From NCBI GenBank assembly GCA_036733345.1, contig DAINAR010000028.1, forward strand, positions 1 through 39,289: a DNA stretch of 39,289 nucleotides. Direction: 5' to 3'. The stretch is from JAFGMQ01 sp036733345. GTDB lineage: Bacteria; Desulfobacterota; DSM-4660; Desulfatiglandales; Desulfatiglandaceae. A program made the translations under genes and the position numbers. The notes under the pieces are model-generated. The model made no database searches and was not told the DNA's origin. It worked only from the letters and a program-made list of their open reading frames with translations. Every line of letters begins with the position of its first letter. Position 1 is the first letter of the stretch. Shown here one piece after another: positions 8,776 to 17,076 of the stretch.

Positions 8776-8793
8776 AACAAAAAGGAGGTCTTT

Positions 8794-10184
8794 ATGGCAG
8801 AAAAAAAGCAGTTTCCGTTTGCAGAAGAGGTAGCCCTGCCGCCTGAACTGGAGGGATGGGAAGAAATGTATCCCCCTCAGCGGTTGTTCAGCGAAGACAG
8901 AGCTGAATGGGAGAAAAGACATTTCTGGTACCAGGATAAAATTCATGCATCCGACCCCATGTATCCGCTGGATGATATCTTCCAGGAGGCCTGGCAAATA
9001 GCCCTTTCACAATTCACAACAAGAGTATTCTGTATTCCTCCGGCCCAGGGTGTCGCACAAAGAATGCTGGGCTGCTATATGTACATCTGTGCTGTTGAAC
9101 CGCCTCCCCCGGAGGTGATTGNNNNNNNNNNNNNNNNNNNNNNNNNNNNNNNNNNNNNNNNNNNNNNNNNNNNNNNNNNNNNNNNNNNNNNNNNNNNNNN
9201 NNNNNNNNNNNNNNNNNNNNNGTATCCTGCGGAAGCGGCTGGTATCATCATGAGGGCAGCTGGATTACCAAGATGGATGTCCCTTTCAGTTACATAGAAA
9301 GCTATATCCAAAGGCTTGAAAATGGAGATAAGATCGAAAGGAATTTTGATGAAATTTCTGAAGAAAGGGAGAGGATAGTAAAAGAGTACAGGGCACTGAT
9401 CAAATCCGAGGACGACCTGAAATCCTTTGATGACGCTTATAAAGTGGTTCGATCCATTTACAGATATGCAGAGGATCATCTTTTCTGGGTAGAACACTGG
9501 CTACACACAATATGGTTTGCCAAGATCAGACAGTTCGGTAAACTCCTTGTAAACCAGAATGTGCTCAAAAAGACCGATGACATTTTTCTATTCAACCGTT
9601 TTGAAATCCCAATGATCCTGGAGGATATGGTCACGGCCTGGGCGCTTGGGGAAGGTGCTCCTCCGAGAAAAATGTGGCAGGAGAAGGCTGAAAAGCGCGC
9701 AAAGATCCTTGAAGCTGCTGAAAAATGGAATCCTGTTCCCGCCCTCGGGATACCCCCTGAAGAAATATCCGAGCCTTTCACCCTGATGCTGTGGGGAGTC
9801 ACTACCGATAAGGTCGATGAATGGCTCAAGGGAACAGGCGTGGTGGATGAAAGCGTTACCGAATTGAAGGGTTTCGCCTCCTCAGCGGGCAAGGCGGAAG
9901 GCCCCGCCAGAGTACTGAAAGTCCTCGGAGATGTTGTGAAACTCCAGCCGGGCGAAATCATGGTCACTCCAAGCACAAACCCATCATGGGCTCCTGTCTT
10001 CACCAAGATCAAAGGTGCGGTCACGGATATTGGAGGACTCACGTCCCATGCAGCAATCGTTTCAAGGGAATACGGTCTTCCTTCTGTCACGGGCACCGGG
10101 GTTGCAACCACAATTATTAAGACGGGGGATATCATCCGTCTTGATGGAAGCACCGGGGTCGTAACAATAGTTAAAAGAGCATAA
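8794..10184 (+). CDS. Phenylphosphate synthase-like subunit with phosphohistidine domain (spans assembly gap)
   Basis: The C-terminal 110 residues are a PEP-utilising mobile (phosphohistidine) domain with GGLTSHAAIVSREYGLPSV; the phosphorylated His is codon 10047-10049. The PEP-binding barrel of PEP synthase and PPDK is absent, and the ATP-binding half is the separate next gene. Subunits A and B of phenylphosphate synthase, which turn phenol and ATP into phenylphosphate, AMP and phosphate, have this split. The N-terminal part, without a motif I know, may bind the acceptor, as in the rifampin phosphotransferase layout. The 100-N gap at 9122-9221 cuts the gene: 109 residues precede it, and the frame from 9222 continues through YIESYIQRLENG. 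About 430 residues are visible against roughly 600 in phenylphosphate synthase A, so the true gap is probably longer. The substrate could be phenol, catechol, an aniline or another arene. Confidence 0.8.
9122..9221. other. Assembly gap, 100 N
   Basis: The exact length of 100 N is a scaffolding placeholder. With 100 bases the two halves of the surrounding gene are out of frame (328 coding bases before the gap, so a gap of 3n+2 bases is needed to join the frame that starts at 9222). The true length is therefore not 100 if the gene is intact. Confidence 0.95.
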
Positions 10185-10199
10185 CTTAATTTACAACGT

Positions 10200-10225
10200 C
10201 GGGGGTACATCCTCCCGTACCCCCG
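10200..10225 (+). promoter_or_regulatory. GC-rich intercistronic hairpin
   Basis: CGGGGGTAC pairs perfectly with GTACCCCCG around an 8-base loop, 15 bases after the stop codon of the phosphohistidine subunit. There is no following U-run, so it is unlikely to be a full intrinsic terminator. It probably protects or processes the upstream message and may set the ratio of the two kinase subunits. Confidence 0.65.
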
Positions 10226-10266
10226 GCATACAGTTTCAAAAAGAATCAATAAAATAGGAGGGGAAC

Positions 10267-11343
10267 ATGCCAGAGCAATGGATATACTGGTTTAAAGAAG
10301 TCGGTCAGGAACTTAATAATATACTTGGAAAAAAATGTGCCAATCTCGGGGAACTTACAAAGGCCGGCTTTCACGTACCGCCCGGCTTCGCCTTGGGTGT
10401 CCAGGCATATGAGAGATTTATGAAGGAGACAGAGGCGGAGAAACGTTTGCTGGAATTCTTCAACAATTTCCATGCTGATGCTGAAGCAGTGGAAGACACC
10501 ACGAAATTTGACGAAGCAGCTGAAGTGATAAGGGGTATTGTTGAATCCATAAACATGCCGTCCGATATGGAGGAAACCGTTCGTAAATATTATGCTGAAT
10601 TATGCAAAGAAACAGGAGATGAGAACACATTCGTGGCAACGCGCTCTGCAGGGCCTTCGAGCCATCCGGGGCAATATGAAACATATCTGAACATAAGCGG
10701 TGCTGAGGATGTTGTCAGGCATATAATAAGGGTTTGGTCAAGCACATTTAACACGCGCTCGATCATATCGCGAGCCAGGCTGAATCTCCCGCTTCATTAT
10801 GATCCAATAGGTGTCGCAGTCCTGTCCATGGTTGATGCAAAGGCCGCGGGTGTGATACTTACCGTTAATCCTGTTAATGGAGACGAATCCAAGGTGGCGC
10901 TTGAGGCAGGTTATGGTGTCGGCGAGGCGGTTGTTTCCGGGAATGTGACACCTGACCGGTACCTTATCGATAAGGTTACCCTGGAAATAGATGAAAAGGT
11001 CATCTCGGACAAAAAGGCCGAATACGCCTACAATCCGGAAACAAAGGAGATGGAATGGAAGGAACTTCCTCAGGAAAAAAGAAACGTTCCCTGTCTGGAA
11101 GATAATGAAATAATTGAATTGACCAGAATTGCCAAGAAAGTTGAGGCCCATTTCGGCTGTCTGCAGGATATTGAGTTTTCAATATCCAAGAGCCTTCCCT
11201 TTCCTGAAAATATCTTTCTTGTTCAGGCTCGCCCGGAAAGTATATGGGGCAAGAAGAAAAAGGAATCGGTTCTGGGCAAAAAAAGCGGTTTTGAGTTATT
11301 ATTTGAGAAGGCCACGACGCCCGTAAAACTAAAAATCGATTAA
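10267..11343 (+). CDS. Phenylphosphate synthase-like ATP-binding subunit
   Basis: The 358 residues are essentially the N-terminal nucleotide-binding domain of PEP synthase/PPDK on its own. KKCANLGELTKAGFHVPPGF is the N-terminal glycine-rich segment, FVATRSAGPSSHPGQYETYLN (with the conserved Arg) corresponds to the RSSA..E...SFAGQ stretch, and the protein shows NPVNGDES, YGVGEAVVSG and NVTPDRY, ending near the typical QARPE. It should use ATP to phosphorylate the His of the upstream subunit, as subunit B of phenylphosphate synthase does. AGGAGGGGA precedes the ATG. It is 82 bases after the first subunit and 13 bases before the receiver gene. A split PEP synthase is unlikely because the PEP domain is missing. 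Confidence 0.83.
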   Translation: MPEQWIYWFKEVGQELNNILGKKCANLGELTKAGFHVPPGFALGVQAYERFMKETEAEKRLLEFFNNFHADAEAVEDTTKFDEAAEVIRGIVESINMPSDMEETVRKYYAELCKETGDENTFVATRSAGPSSHPGQYETYLNISGAEDVVRHIIRVWSSTFNTRSIISRARLNLPLHYDPIGVAVLSMVDAKAAGVILTVNPVNGDESKVALEAGYGVGEAVVSGNVTPDRYLIDKVTLEIDEKVISDKKAEYAYNPETKEMEWKELPQEKRNVPCLEDNEIIELTRIAKKVEAHFGCLQDIEFSISKSLPFPENIFLVQARPESIWGKKKKESVLGKKSGFELLFEKATTPVKLKID

Positions 11344-11356
11344 GGAGGCTGGACAA

Positions 11357-11869
11357 ATGTCGGAAAAGAGCTTGTTGAAAGATAAAAAAATCCTGATCGT
11401 GGATGATGAGCCGGATATTCTCGAAGTACTCGAAGAATACCTGAGTGATTGTAAGCTAACCAAAGCAACTAATTTTGATGATGCAAAGAAATTTCTCGAA
11501 TCAGAGACATTCGATGCCGCAATCCTGGATATCATGGGAGTTAACGGCTACAAACTCCTCGAAATTTCGCAGGGAAAAAAGGTACCGGCCCTCATGCTGA
11601 CTGCCCACGCCTTTTCACCGGACAATATAGTGAAATCCATGAAAGAGGGGGCAGCATCCTATGTCCCAAAAGATGAAATCAACAGGATCAGAGATTTCCT
11701 GAACGATATCTTTCTTGCAATGGAAAAGGGAGTAAGCCCATGGGAGTCATGGCAGAAACGTCTGCCTGGATCCTATTTTGAGATGAAGTTCGGTGCGGCC
11801 TGGAAGGTGGCGAATCAAGAATTCCGGGATGCACTCAGGGCCGCATTACAGTCAAGGGCAAAAAGTTAA
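11357..11869 (+). CDS. Stand-alone response-regulator receiver protein
   Basis: Residues 10-130 form a CheY-like receiver with all phosphorylation residues in place: acidic pair D16/D17, phospho-acceptor D58 (in AILDIMG), T82 (in LTAHAF) and K105 (in VPKDE). The remaining 45 or so residues are helical and contain no DNA-binding or enzymatic domain I recognise. The gene is 13 bases behind the ATP-binding subunit with AAGGAGG, so it is co-translated with the kinase. Phenylphosphate synthase has a third, stimulatory subunit with CBS domains in the same position; here a receiver takes that place. No histidine kinase is nearby. Roles as an allosteric third subunit or an ordinary signalling protein are both possible. 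Confidence 0.85.
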   Translation: MSEKSLLKDKKILIVDDEPDILEVLEEYLSDCKLTKATNFDDAKKFLESETFDAAILDIMGVNGYKLLEISQGKKVPALMLTAHAFSPDNIVKSMKEGAASYVPKDEINRIRDFLNDIFLAMEKGVSPWESWQKRLPGSYFEMKFGAAWKVANQEFRDALRAALQSRAKS

Positions 11870-11952
11870 AAGGAAGAATGATTCCGATATAGAACCATGG
11901 CGGTATCGAGCGCCTTTTCTTGTTCGAAGGAAGGCAGGCGGAGGTATTTGTT

Positions 11953-13167
11953 TTGAAAGAATCGAAAAGTATTCTTTTAGTAACAACCATGGACACAAAG
12001 GGAGAGGAAGCCCATTTTCTGGAGATCTGTCTACAGGAAGCAGGAATTAACGTCATAATCATTGATGCAGGCATAATGGGGTCCAGTTCCAGGCCTGTAA
12101 CAATATCAAGAGAAGATGTGGCTCTTGCCGCAGGCAGCACACTTTCTGATGTGCAGGCGCTTGGTCATGAGGGAAAGGCCCTTGGTATGATGATCTCAGG
12201 CGCTGTCAAATATGCCATGCGGTTTTATCGGGAAGGCAAAATACGTGGTATTATCGGTCTGGGAGGTTCAATGGGAACCACTCTCGGCTCTACAGTAATG
12301 CGTGCCTTTCCGATTGGATTCCCAAAGGTATTGATTTCCACGATGGCTTCCCGTAATACTCGGCCTTTTGTCGGCACGAGTGATATTCTGATGCTGCATT
12401 CGGTCTGTGATCTTGCAGGCCTCAACCGAATAACCAAAAAAATTCTTCGAAACGGTGCAATGGCTATGGCAGGTATGGTTAATAATCCTGACCCAAAACC
12501 TGTTTCTGATAAACCTCTCATTCTGCTTTCTACCCTGGGGACAACTGAAGCCTGTGCCTTTCAAGTGAGAGAAAGATTGGGAAGAAATGGGAGGGAAGTA
12601 GTAACCTTTCACACTGTAGGTTCTGGCGGTGAGGCTATGGAGAGGATGATTAGAGAAGAGAAAACGACCGCTGTTGTAGATCTTTCCCTCCATGAAATTG
12701 CAGATCATTCATTCGGAGGAGATTATGACGCAGGACCGGATCGCGGGCTATCTGCCATCCAAAACAAGGTTCCAACAATATTGGTTCCAGGAAATATCGA
12801 TTTCCTCGTAAGCGGGCCTTTTGAGCAGACAAGACAACGGTTTCCGGACAGAAGGCTTCATTCCCACAATGCCGCTATTACTGTTGTGCGCACTGAGCCG
12901 GCTGAGATTCAAAAATTGGCCATAGCCATCGCCGGCATTTGCAATCAAGCGGAAGGACCTTTATGCATTCTGATACCAATGGGGGGATTCTCGGCCTTTG
13001 ACAGTGAAAATGGCCCGCTCCATGACCCTCTGGGGCCCACTATTTTCAATGATACCCTTAAAAAATATCTGAAAAGTGATATTTCAGTCAACTCAATGCC
13101 ATACCACATCAATAATCCCGAATTTGCCATAGCCATTGTCGATCAACTTGAAAGGCTCTTGAACTGA
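11953..13167 (+). CDS. Tm-1-like/UPF0261 ATP-binding protein, copy 1 (most canonical)
   Basis: Member of the Tm-1/UPF0261 family, named after the tomato virus-resistance protein; the biochemical role in bacteria is not settled, though the family is considered nucleotide-binding. It keeps the family signatures: TTMDTKGEE at the N-terminus, GLGGSMGTTLGS in the middle, FPKVLISTMASR, the C-terminal VPGNIDF and the HNAAITVVRTE segment. The frame is open from a TTG at 11920, but GGAGGT (11940-11945) is 7 bases before a TTG at 11953, and the protein then aligns with the starts of its two paralogues. About 404 residues. It follows the kinase and receiver genes, 83 bases apart, and the second copy is 43 bases downstream. 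Confidence 0.82.
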   Translation: MKESKSILLVTTMDTKGEEAHFLEICLQEAGINVIIIDAGIMGSSSRPVTISREDVALAAGSTLSDVQALGHEGKALGMMISGAVKYAMRFYREGKIRGIIGLGGSMGTTLGSTVMRAFPIGFPKVLISTMASRNTRPFVGTSDILMLHSVCDLAGLNRITKKILRNGAMAMAGMVNNPDPKPVSDKPLILLSTLGTTEACAFQVRERLGRNGREVVTFHTVGSGGEAMERMIREEKTTAVVDLSLHEIADHSFGGDYDAGPDRGLSAIQNKVPTILVPGNIDFLVSGPFEQTRQRFPDRRLHSHNAAITVVRTEPAEIQKLAIAIAGICNQAEGPLCILIPMGGFSAFDSENGPLHDPLGPTIFNDTLKKYLKSDISVNSMPYHINNPEFAIAIVDQLERLLN

Positions 13168-13210
13168 ATCAGGTTGAGACTAAATCTATATTGCCTGCTG
13201 GAGAATTTTT

Positions 13211-14416
13211 ATGAAGAATAACTCTGCAATAGCTATTGTCGGCACCTTTGACTCCAAGGCTGAAGAACATCTTTTTTTAAAAGATGCAATTGAAAAAAGA
13301 GGCCTTGAAACTATCATGATTAATGTTGGAACCATGAGCCAATGTCCGTTCAGTGCTGATTTTGATTTGTTTCCTGAAATCACAGAAAACAATGGCTTGC
13401 CTGTGTCCAGAGACAAGGCAATAGATAAGATACTTCAAAAGGCAAGAGAATTGGTTTCTGCGCTTCACAGCAGCGGAAAAATCTCCGGGGTAATCTCCGC
13501 AGGCGGAGGAACCGGGACGCATCTATCTACCGGAATAATGCACGTTCTTCCTTTCGGGGTTCCAAAGGTAATGATTTCAACGGTGGCATCACGGGATATG
13601 TCGGCAATAGTCGGAACAAAGGATATTGTCATGGTTCACAGTGTTGTTGATTTGCTTGGCATAAACAGCCTTTCCGGAGATGTCCTTGACAGAGCTGCCG
13701 GCGCCATATGCGGAATGGTAAAAAGGGAATGGAACTGCGGGAATGAGAAAAAAAGGATTGCCCTGACCTTTTTCGGATTTATCACAAAAGCCGCTGAACA
13801 AATTAAACAGTCTCTTGAAGAAAAGGGATATGAAGTCATACCGTTTCATGCAAACGGTACCGGTGGAAAGACCATGGAAGAACTTGCAAGGCAGGGATAT
13901 TTTGACGGCATTCTTGATCTGGGCACCCATGAACTTGCAGATGAAATGATGGGAGGCTACTGCCGGGGTATAGGTGACGACAGGCTCAATCCTGTTCCTG
14001 GCCTCAATCTGCCTCGAGTTGTCGTACCGGGAGGGCTGGACTGTGCAGTCTTCGAATTTACCCGCGATTCCGTGCCGGAGGAATTCAGGGGTCGGAAACT
14101 GTTTTTTTATGATTTTCGGTCTGCTATAAGGCTCAATCTGGATGAAACTCTTTCTCTGGCAAATCAGTTATCACAAAAAGTCGAACATTATAACTCTGAT
14201 GTAACAGTACTTATCCCAACATTAGGCTGGTCCGAAGCGGATTGCGAGGGAGGCCCCTTATATGATCCAGATGTCAGCAGAGCATTTACGGATGAATTGA
14301 AAAAAGGACTTCCTGCGGAAATGGATATCAGGCAAATAGGCCTTCATATAAATGATCCCTCATTTGCACAACTCGCATCAAACGTCATGGATGAAATGAT
14401 CAGGAGAAAAATCTGA
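13211..14416 (+). CDS. Tm-1-like/UPF0261 ATP-binding protein, copy 2
   Basis: Same family and length (401 aa) as the gene before it. The N-terminal signature is altered to GTFDSKAEE, the central AGGGTGTHLSTG and VPKVMISTVASRD are kept, and VPGGLDC is present, but the canonical HN segment of copy 1 is replaced by FYDFRSAIRLN. These substitutions suggest a different ligand or a different partner surface. GGAG lies 7 bases before the ATG. It ends the plus-strand run, with the LysR gene convergent 18 bases away. The TIM-barrel PEP-hydrolase-like protein that often accompanies this family is not in the window. Confidence 0.82.
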   Translation: MKNNSAIAIVGTFDSKAEEHLFLKDAIEKRGLETIMINVGTMSQCPFSADFDLFPEITENNGLPVSRDKAIDKILQKARELVSALHSSGKISGVISAGGGTGTHLSTGIMHVLPFGVPKVMISTVASRDMSAIVGTKDIVMVHSVVDLLGINSLSGDVLDRAAGAICGMVKREWNCGNEKKRIALTFFGFITKAAEQIKQSLEEKGYEVIPFHANGTGGKTMEELARQGYFDGILDLGTHELADEMMGGYCRGIGDDRLNPVPGLNLPRVVVPGGLDCAVFEFTRDSVPEEFRGRKLFFYDFRSAIRLNLDETLSLANQLSQKVEHYNSDVTVLIPTLGWSEADCEGGPLYDPDVSRAFTDELKKGLPAEMDIRQIGLHINDPSFAQLASNVMDEMIRRKI

Positions 14417-14434
14417 TCCTGGATCAATCTCTTC

Positions 14435-15391
14435 TCATGGAAATATCTTTGTCACTGGGGACAGCTTTGAAGAAAGAGTAGCAATGTCCTGGAGGGGTCC
14501 ATCTTTAGGCGCCAGTTGAAGAAGGAGGTCGACAAATGCCCTGGCTGTGTTTGAGAGGACCTGGTCCTTTAAATAGGCTATGCTGACTTTCAGGAAAATC
14601 TTATGGCCTTTTACCGGCACAGTTACCAGTTTGTTTTCCAAAAATTCAACATTAACTGATGGCCTTACAAGAAATGATACCCCTTCTCCTTTACATACTA
14701 AATCCTTAATAAACTCGGTATTTCCAGTTTCCATCAAGATATTAGGTATACACCCATTTTTAATGAACAACTGATCAACTATCGTCCGTGTACCTGAGCC
14801 TGCCTGCTTCATTATGATCGGTTCCCTGGCGATTTCGCCCACAGATACCTCTTTAAGTTTTACGAAAGGATGATTCGGGTGCATTATGAGCACAAGTTCT
14901 TCCTGGCTGAAAGGTATAAAAGTGATATCAGGATGATCCTGTGCCCTGGCTATTATAGCCACCTCATTTTTAAAATTCAGGAGGCTGCTATTCATCTCAA
15001 GAGAAGTTCCTTCATCGAGAAATATTTTTATCTGAGGATAAATTCGGTGAAAATGACTCATAAGGAATGGCATCAGGTACCGTGCATATGCCTTTGTCGT
15101 TCCAAGCCTGAGCACGCCCCGTTTCAATTTCCTCATATCATCAATTACGTTTTCAATCTCTTTTTCATATTCAAATATCTGACGGACGGAATGATAGAGC
15201 ATCGTCCCCTCATCTGTAAGATAAATTCCTCTTCCCCTTTTTTTGAAAAGCTTCAGATTGCAGAAATCTTCAAATGCCTTAACCTGGGCTGTCACAGCCG
15301 GCTGCGTAATAAACAGATCTTTTGCCGCCAGTGTAAAACTCTGATTTTTTGCGACGTGATAAAACACCCTGATTTGATTGAAATTGATCAT
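14435..15391 (-). CDS. LysR-type transcriptional regulator
   Basis: The N-terminal winged helix-turn-helix is clear: MINFNQIRVFYHVAKNQSFT, then LFITQPAVTAQVKAFE and LFKKRGRGIYLTDEG. The rest is a periplasmic-binding-protein-like effector domain, to a total of 318 residues. The frame extends 6 codons further upstream (to 15409), but the start at 15391 gives the usual LysR N-terminus. It is transcribed away from ubiD, and the spacer carries dyads that resemble those before the kinase operon. It most likely controls the ubiD operon, itself and perhaps the kinase genes in response to an aromatic compound or its CoA ester. The ligand is not predictable. Confidence 0.92.
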   Translation of the reverse strand: MINFNQIRVFYHVAKNQSFTLAAKDLFITQPAVTAQVKAFEDFCNLKLFKKRGRGIYLTDEGTMLYHSVRQIFEYEKEIENVIDDMRKLKRGVLRLGTTKAYARYLMPFLMSHFHRIYPQIKIFLDEGTSLEMNSSLLNFKNEVAIIARAQDHPDITFIPFSQEELVLIMHPNHPFVKLKEVSVGEIAREPIIMKQAGSGTRTIVDQLFIKNGCIPNILMETGNTEFIKDLVCKGEGVSFLVRPSVNVEFLENKLVTVPVKGHKIFLKVSIAYLKDQVLSNTARAFVDLLLQLAPKDGPLQDIATLSSKLSPVTKIFP

Positions 15392-15436
15392 TGTAATTAC
15401 ACCTTTCAAAAAAATAAGTGATTTTTATACGTCTAT

Positions 15437-15486
15437 ATTATTCATAATTTCTACTTATCAATACCATAAAAATTATGAAATTGACA
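15437..15486. promoter_or_regulatory. lysR-ubiD divergent control region with nested dyads
   Basis: TTCATAATTT (15441-15450) and AAATTATGAA (15470-15479) are perfect 10-base inverted arms 19 bases apart. Nested in this, TCAAT (15458-15462), CATAA (15465-15469), TTATG (15473-15477) and ATTGA (15480-15484) form a symmetric 27-base site that overlaps a TTGACA box (15481-15486), the likely -35 of ubiD. A further small dyad, ATTATTCATAAT, lies at 15437-15448. This is the usual layout for a LysR regulator; a clear -10 was not found. Confidence 0.6.
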
Positions 15487-15575
15487 AATTTTTACGTTCA
15501 TTTCATTTTAAAATAAAACATGACGCTTGGAATTATTGATTTTATTTTAATTTTTTAAAACGGAGGAATTATCAA

Positions 15576-16985
15576 ATGAAAGACCTGAGAGATTATATTG
15601 CAGCATGCGAAAAAGAGGGGCTTCTCCATCGAGTTAAGGCGGAAGTTGATTGGGATCTTGAATTATCCCACATAGCAAAACTCAATGAGGAAAAGAAAGG
15701 CCCTGTGCTTCTCTTTGAAAATGTGAAGGGATATGACACTCCAGTCATGACAAGCGCCTGCACAACCACTGAGAAACTTTCCATTATTATGGGGATGCCC
15801 AAGGAGTCCAACCTTGTCCAGCTCATGGAACAGTGGGTAGAAAAAGGTAAAGACAAAATCCCTCCCAAGTTTGTCGATAAATCCGCAGCGCCATGCAAGG
15901 AAAATATCCTTATGGGAGATGATGTGGATCTGCTTAAGTTTCCTGTGCCAAAATTCTATCCGCTCGACGGAGGTAGGTTCTGGGGAACTTCCCATTTTGT
16001 AATTTCAAAAGACCCTGATTCCGGCTGGGTTAACCTCGGGACCTACAGGGCTCAGTTATTTGATAAAAACCACATGGGGATTCAGTTCATAAAGGGTAAG
16101 CATGCAGATATAATGCTCAAAAAATATCAAAAGCTCGGAAAACCGATGCCCGTGGCCTCAATAGTAGGCTGTGATCCTCTCCTGTTCCTTATGGGTGCGG
16201 CACGTATATCCGCATTTGATTGTGAATATGATATAGCCGGTTCAATTCGTGGAGAGCCTGTAGAAGTAGTTCAGGGGGAAACCGTTGACCTCCCCATACC
16301 TGCCAATGCCGAAATTGTCGCTGAAGGTGAAGTGGATGCTGAAAAATTCATGGATGAGGGACCCTTTGGCGAATACACCGGATATTACTCAGGTGTTGGG
16401 ACAGACCCCCGAAACTTTATTAAAGTCAACTGCATTACCCACAGGAACAACCCCATATTCTGGGGCACAACCGTGGGCAGGGCGGTTACTGATACCCATA
16501 TGACCATGGCCCTTACATATGGATCCACACTGTGGCAGCAGCTTATAGCAATGAAGATTCCAGGTATCAAATCAGTTTACTGCCCGCCTGAAGGATCAGG
16601 GAGGTTTCTTGCAATCATATCAATGCAGCAGATGTACCCGGGTCATGCAGATCAGGTGCTTACGGCAGCCATATCAACCGAAATGGGCGCATACGGCCTT
16701 AAAACAGTAATTGTGGTTGATGAAGATATTGAACCATGGGATATTTCCCGCGTCATGTATGCATTGAGTTTCAGGTTCCAGCCGAATAGATCCCAGGTTA
16801 TAAAGCGCGGAAGGTCCACACCTCTTGATCCCTCACTGCCGATCAATGCGAGATGGATAACCGGAAGACTGCTCATTGACGCTACCATCCCCTATGACTG
16901 GGATGAAAAACCCATACCGGTAACTCTTGATCAGGAACTTGTTGAGAAAATCGAGGCAAAGTGGACAACAGAACTGGGATTTTAA
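15576..16985 (+). CDS. UbiD-family prenylated-FMN (de)carboxylase
   Basis: The 469 residues fit the UbiD family throughout: the N-terminal RDYIAACEKEGLLHRV, the central NLGTYRAQLFDKNHMGIQ that belongs to the cofactor/metal region, and DEGPFGEYTGYYSG, which holds the conserved glutamates. UbiD enzymes use prenylated FMN, supplied by the UbiX encoded downstream, to decarboxylate or carboxylate aromatic acids. With the phosphotransferase genes upstream, a carboxylase of an activated arene, similar to the alpha/beta subunits of phenylphosphate carboxylase, is the best guess. Only one UbiD is present and the HAD-type delta subunit is absent, so a hydroxyarylate decarboxylase working in reverse is also possible. 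CGGAGGAAT precedes the ATG. The next gene is the ligase. Confidence 0.88.
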   Translation: MKDLRDYIAACEKEGLLHRVKAEVDWDLELSHIAKLNEEKKGPVLLFENVKGYDTPVMTSACTTTEKLSIIMGMPKESNLVQLMEQWVEKGKDKIPPKFVDKSAAPCKENILMGDDVDLLKFPVPKFYPLDGGRFWGTSHFVISKDPDSGWVNLGTYRAQLFDKNHMGIQFIKGKHADIMLKKYQKLGKPMPVASIVGCDPLLFLMGAARISAFDCEYDIAGSIRGEPVEVVQGETVDLPIPANAEIVAEGEVDAEKFMDEGPFGEYTGYYSGVGTDPRNFIKVNCITHRNNPIFWGTTVGRAVTDTHMTMALTYGSTLWQQLIAMKIPGIKSVYCPPEGSGRFLAIISMQQMYPGHADQVLTAAISTEMGAYGLKTVIVVDEDIEPWDISRVMYALSFRFQPNRSQVIKRGRSTPLDPSLPINARWITGRLLIDATIPYDWDEKPIPVTLDQELVEKIEAKWTTELGF

Positions 16986-17076
16986 CCTGTAGAAATTATT
17001 GGCTCCTGAAAATCAAAAATAATAATGCAGAAACCGGGCTTTGTATAAAACTGTCAAGTTTAGGAGGAAAACATTT

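Larger units (their letters stand above)
8163..8793 (+). promoter_or_regulatory. Gene-free leader before the phosphotransferase operon
   Basis: This stretch of about 630 bases has no convincing gene. It contains, in order, stacked TCCATAA/TTATGGA dyads (8483-8515), a TTGACA box at 8527-8532 with TATAAA at 8555-8560 (a poor spacing of 22 bases; TTCATA at spacing 18 is weaker), a terminator-like hairpin (8618-8639), an 18-base dyad (8758-8775) and AAGGAGG at 8782-8788. The 5' third (8163-8480) shows nothing I can interpret. The arrangement suggests activator-dependent initiation followed by a leader RNA. Confidence 0.5.

Noticed and set aside
9132..9297. Continuation of the first-half frame through the gap (ending in RWMSLSVT)
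   Set aside because: The frame starting at 9222 reads on for more than 300 residues into the conserved phosphohistidine domain, so the other frame is an artefact of the placeholder length.
9476..10249. Open frame of 257 codons on the minus strand opposite the phosphohistidine subunit
   Set aside because: It is the antisense shadow of a strongly conserved domain, has no ribosome site and its translation has no recognisable features.
8794..11343. Annotation as PEP synthase (pyruvate, water dikinase) split in two
   Set aside because: The C-terminal PEP/pyruvate-binding barrel is absent: the first subunit ends directly after the phosphohistidine domain.
11899..11918. GGCG/CGCC hairpin followed by TTTT before the first Tm-1-like gene
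   Set aside because: A four-base stem is too weak for a terminator and is expected by chance.
14870..15421. Open frame of 183 codons on the plus strand opposite lysR
   Set aside because: It is an antisense shadow of the regulator; the LysR reading has a clear helix-turn-helix and effector domain.
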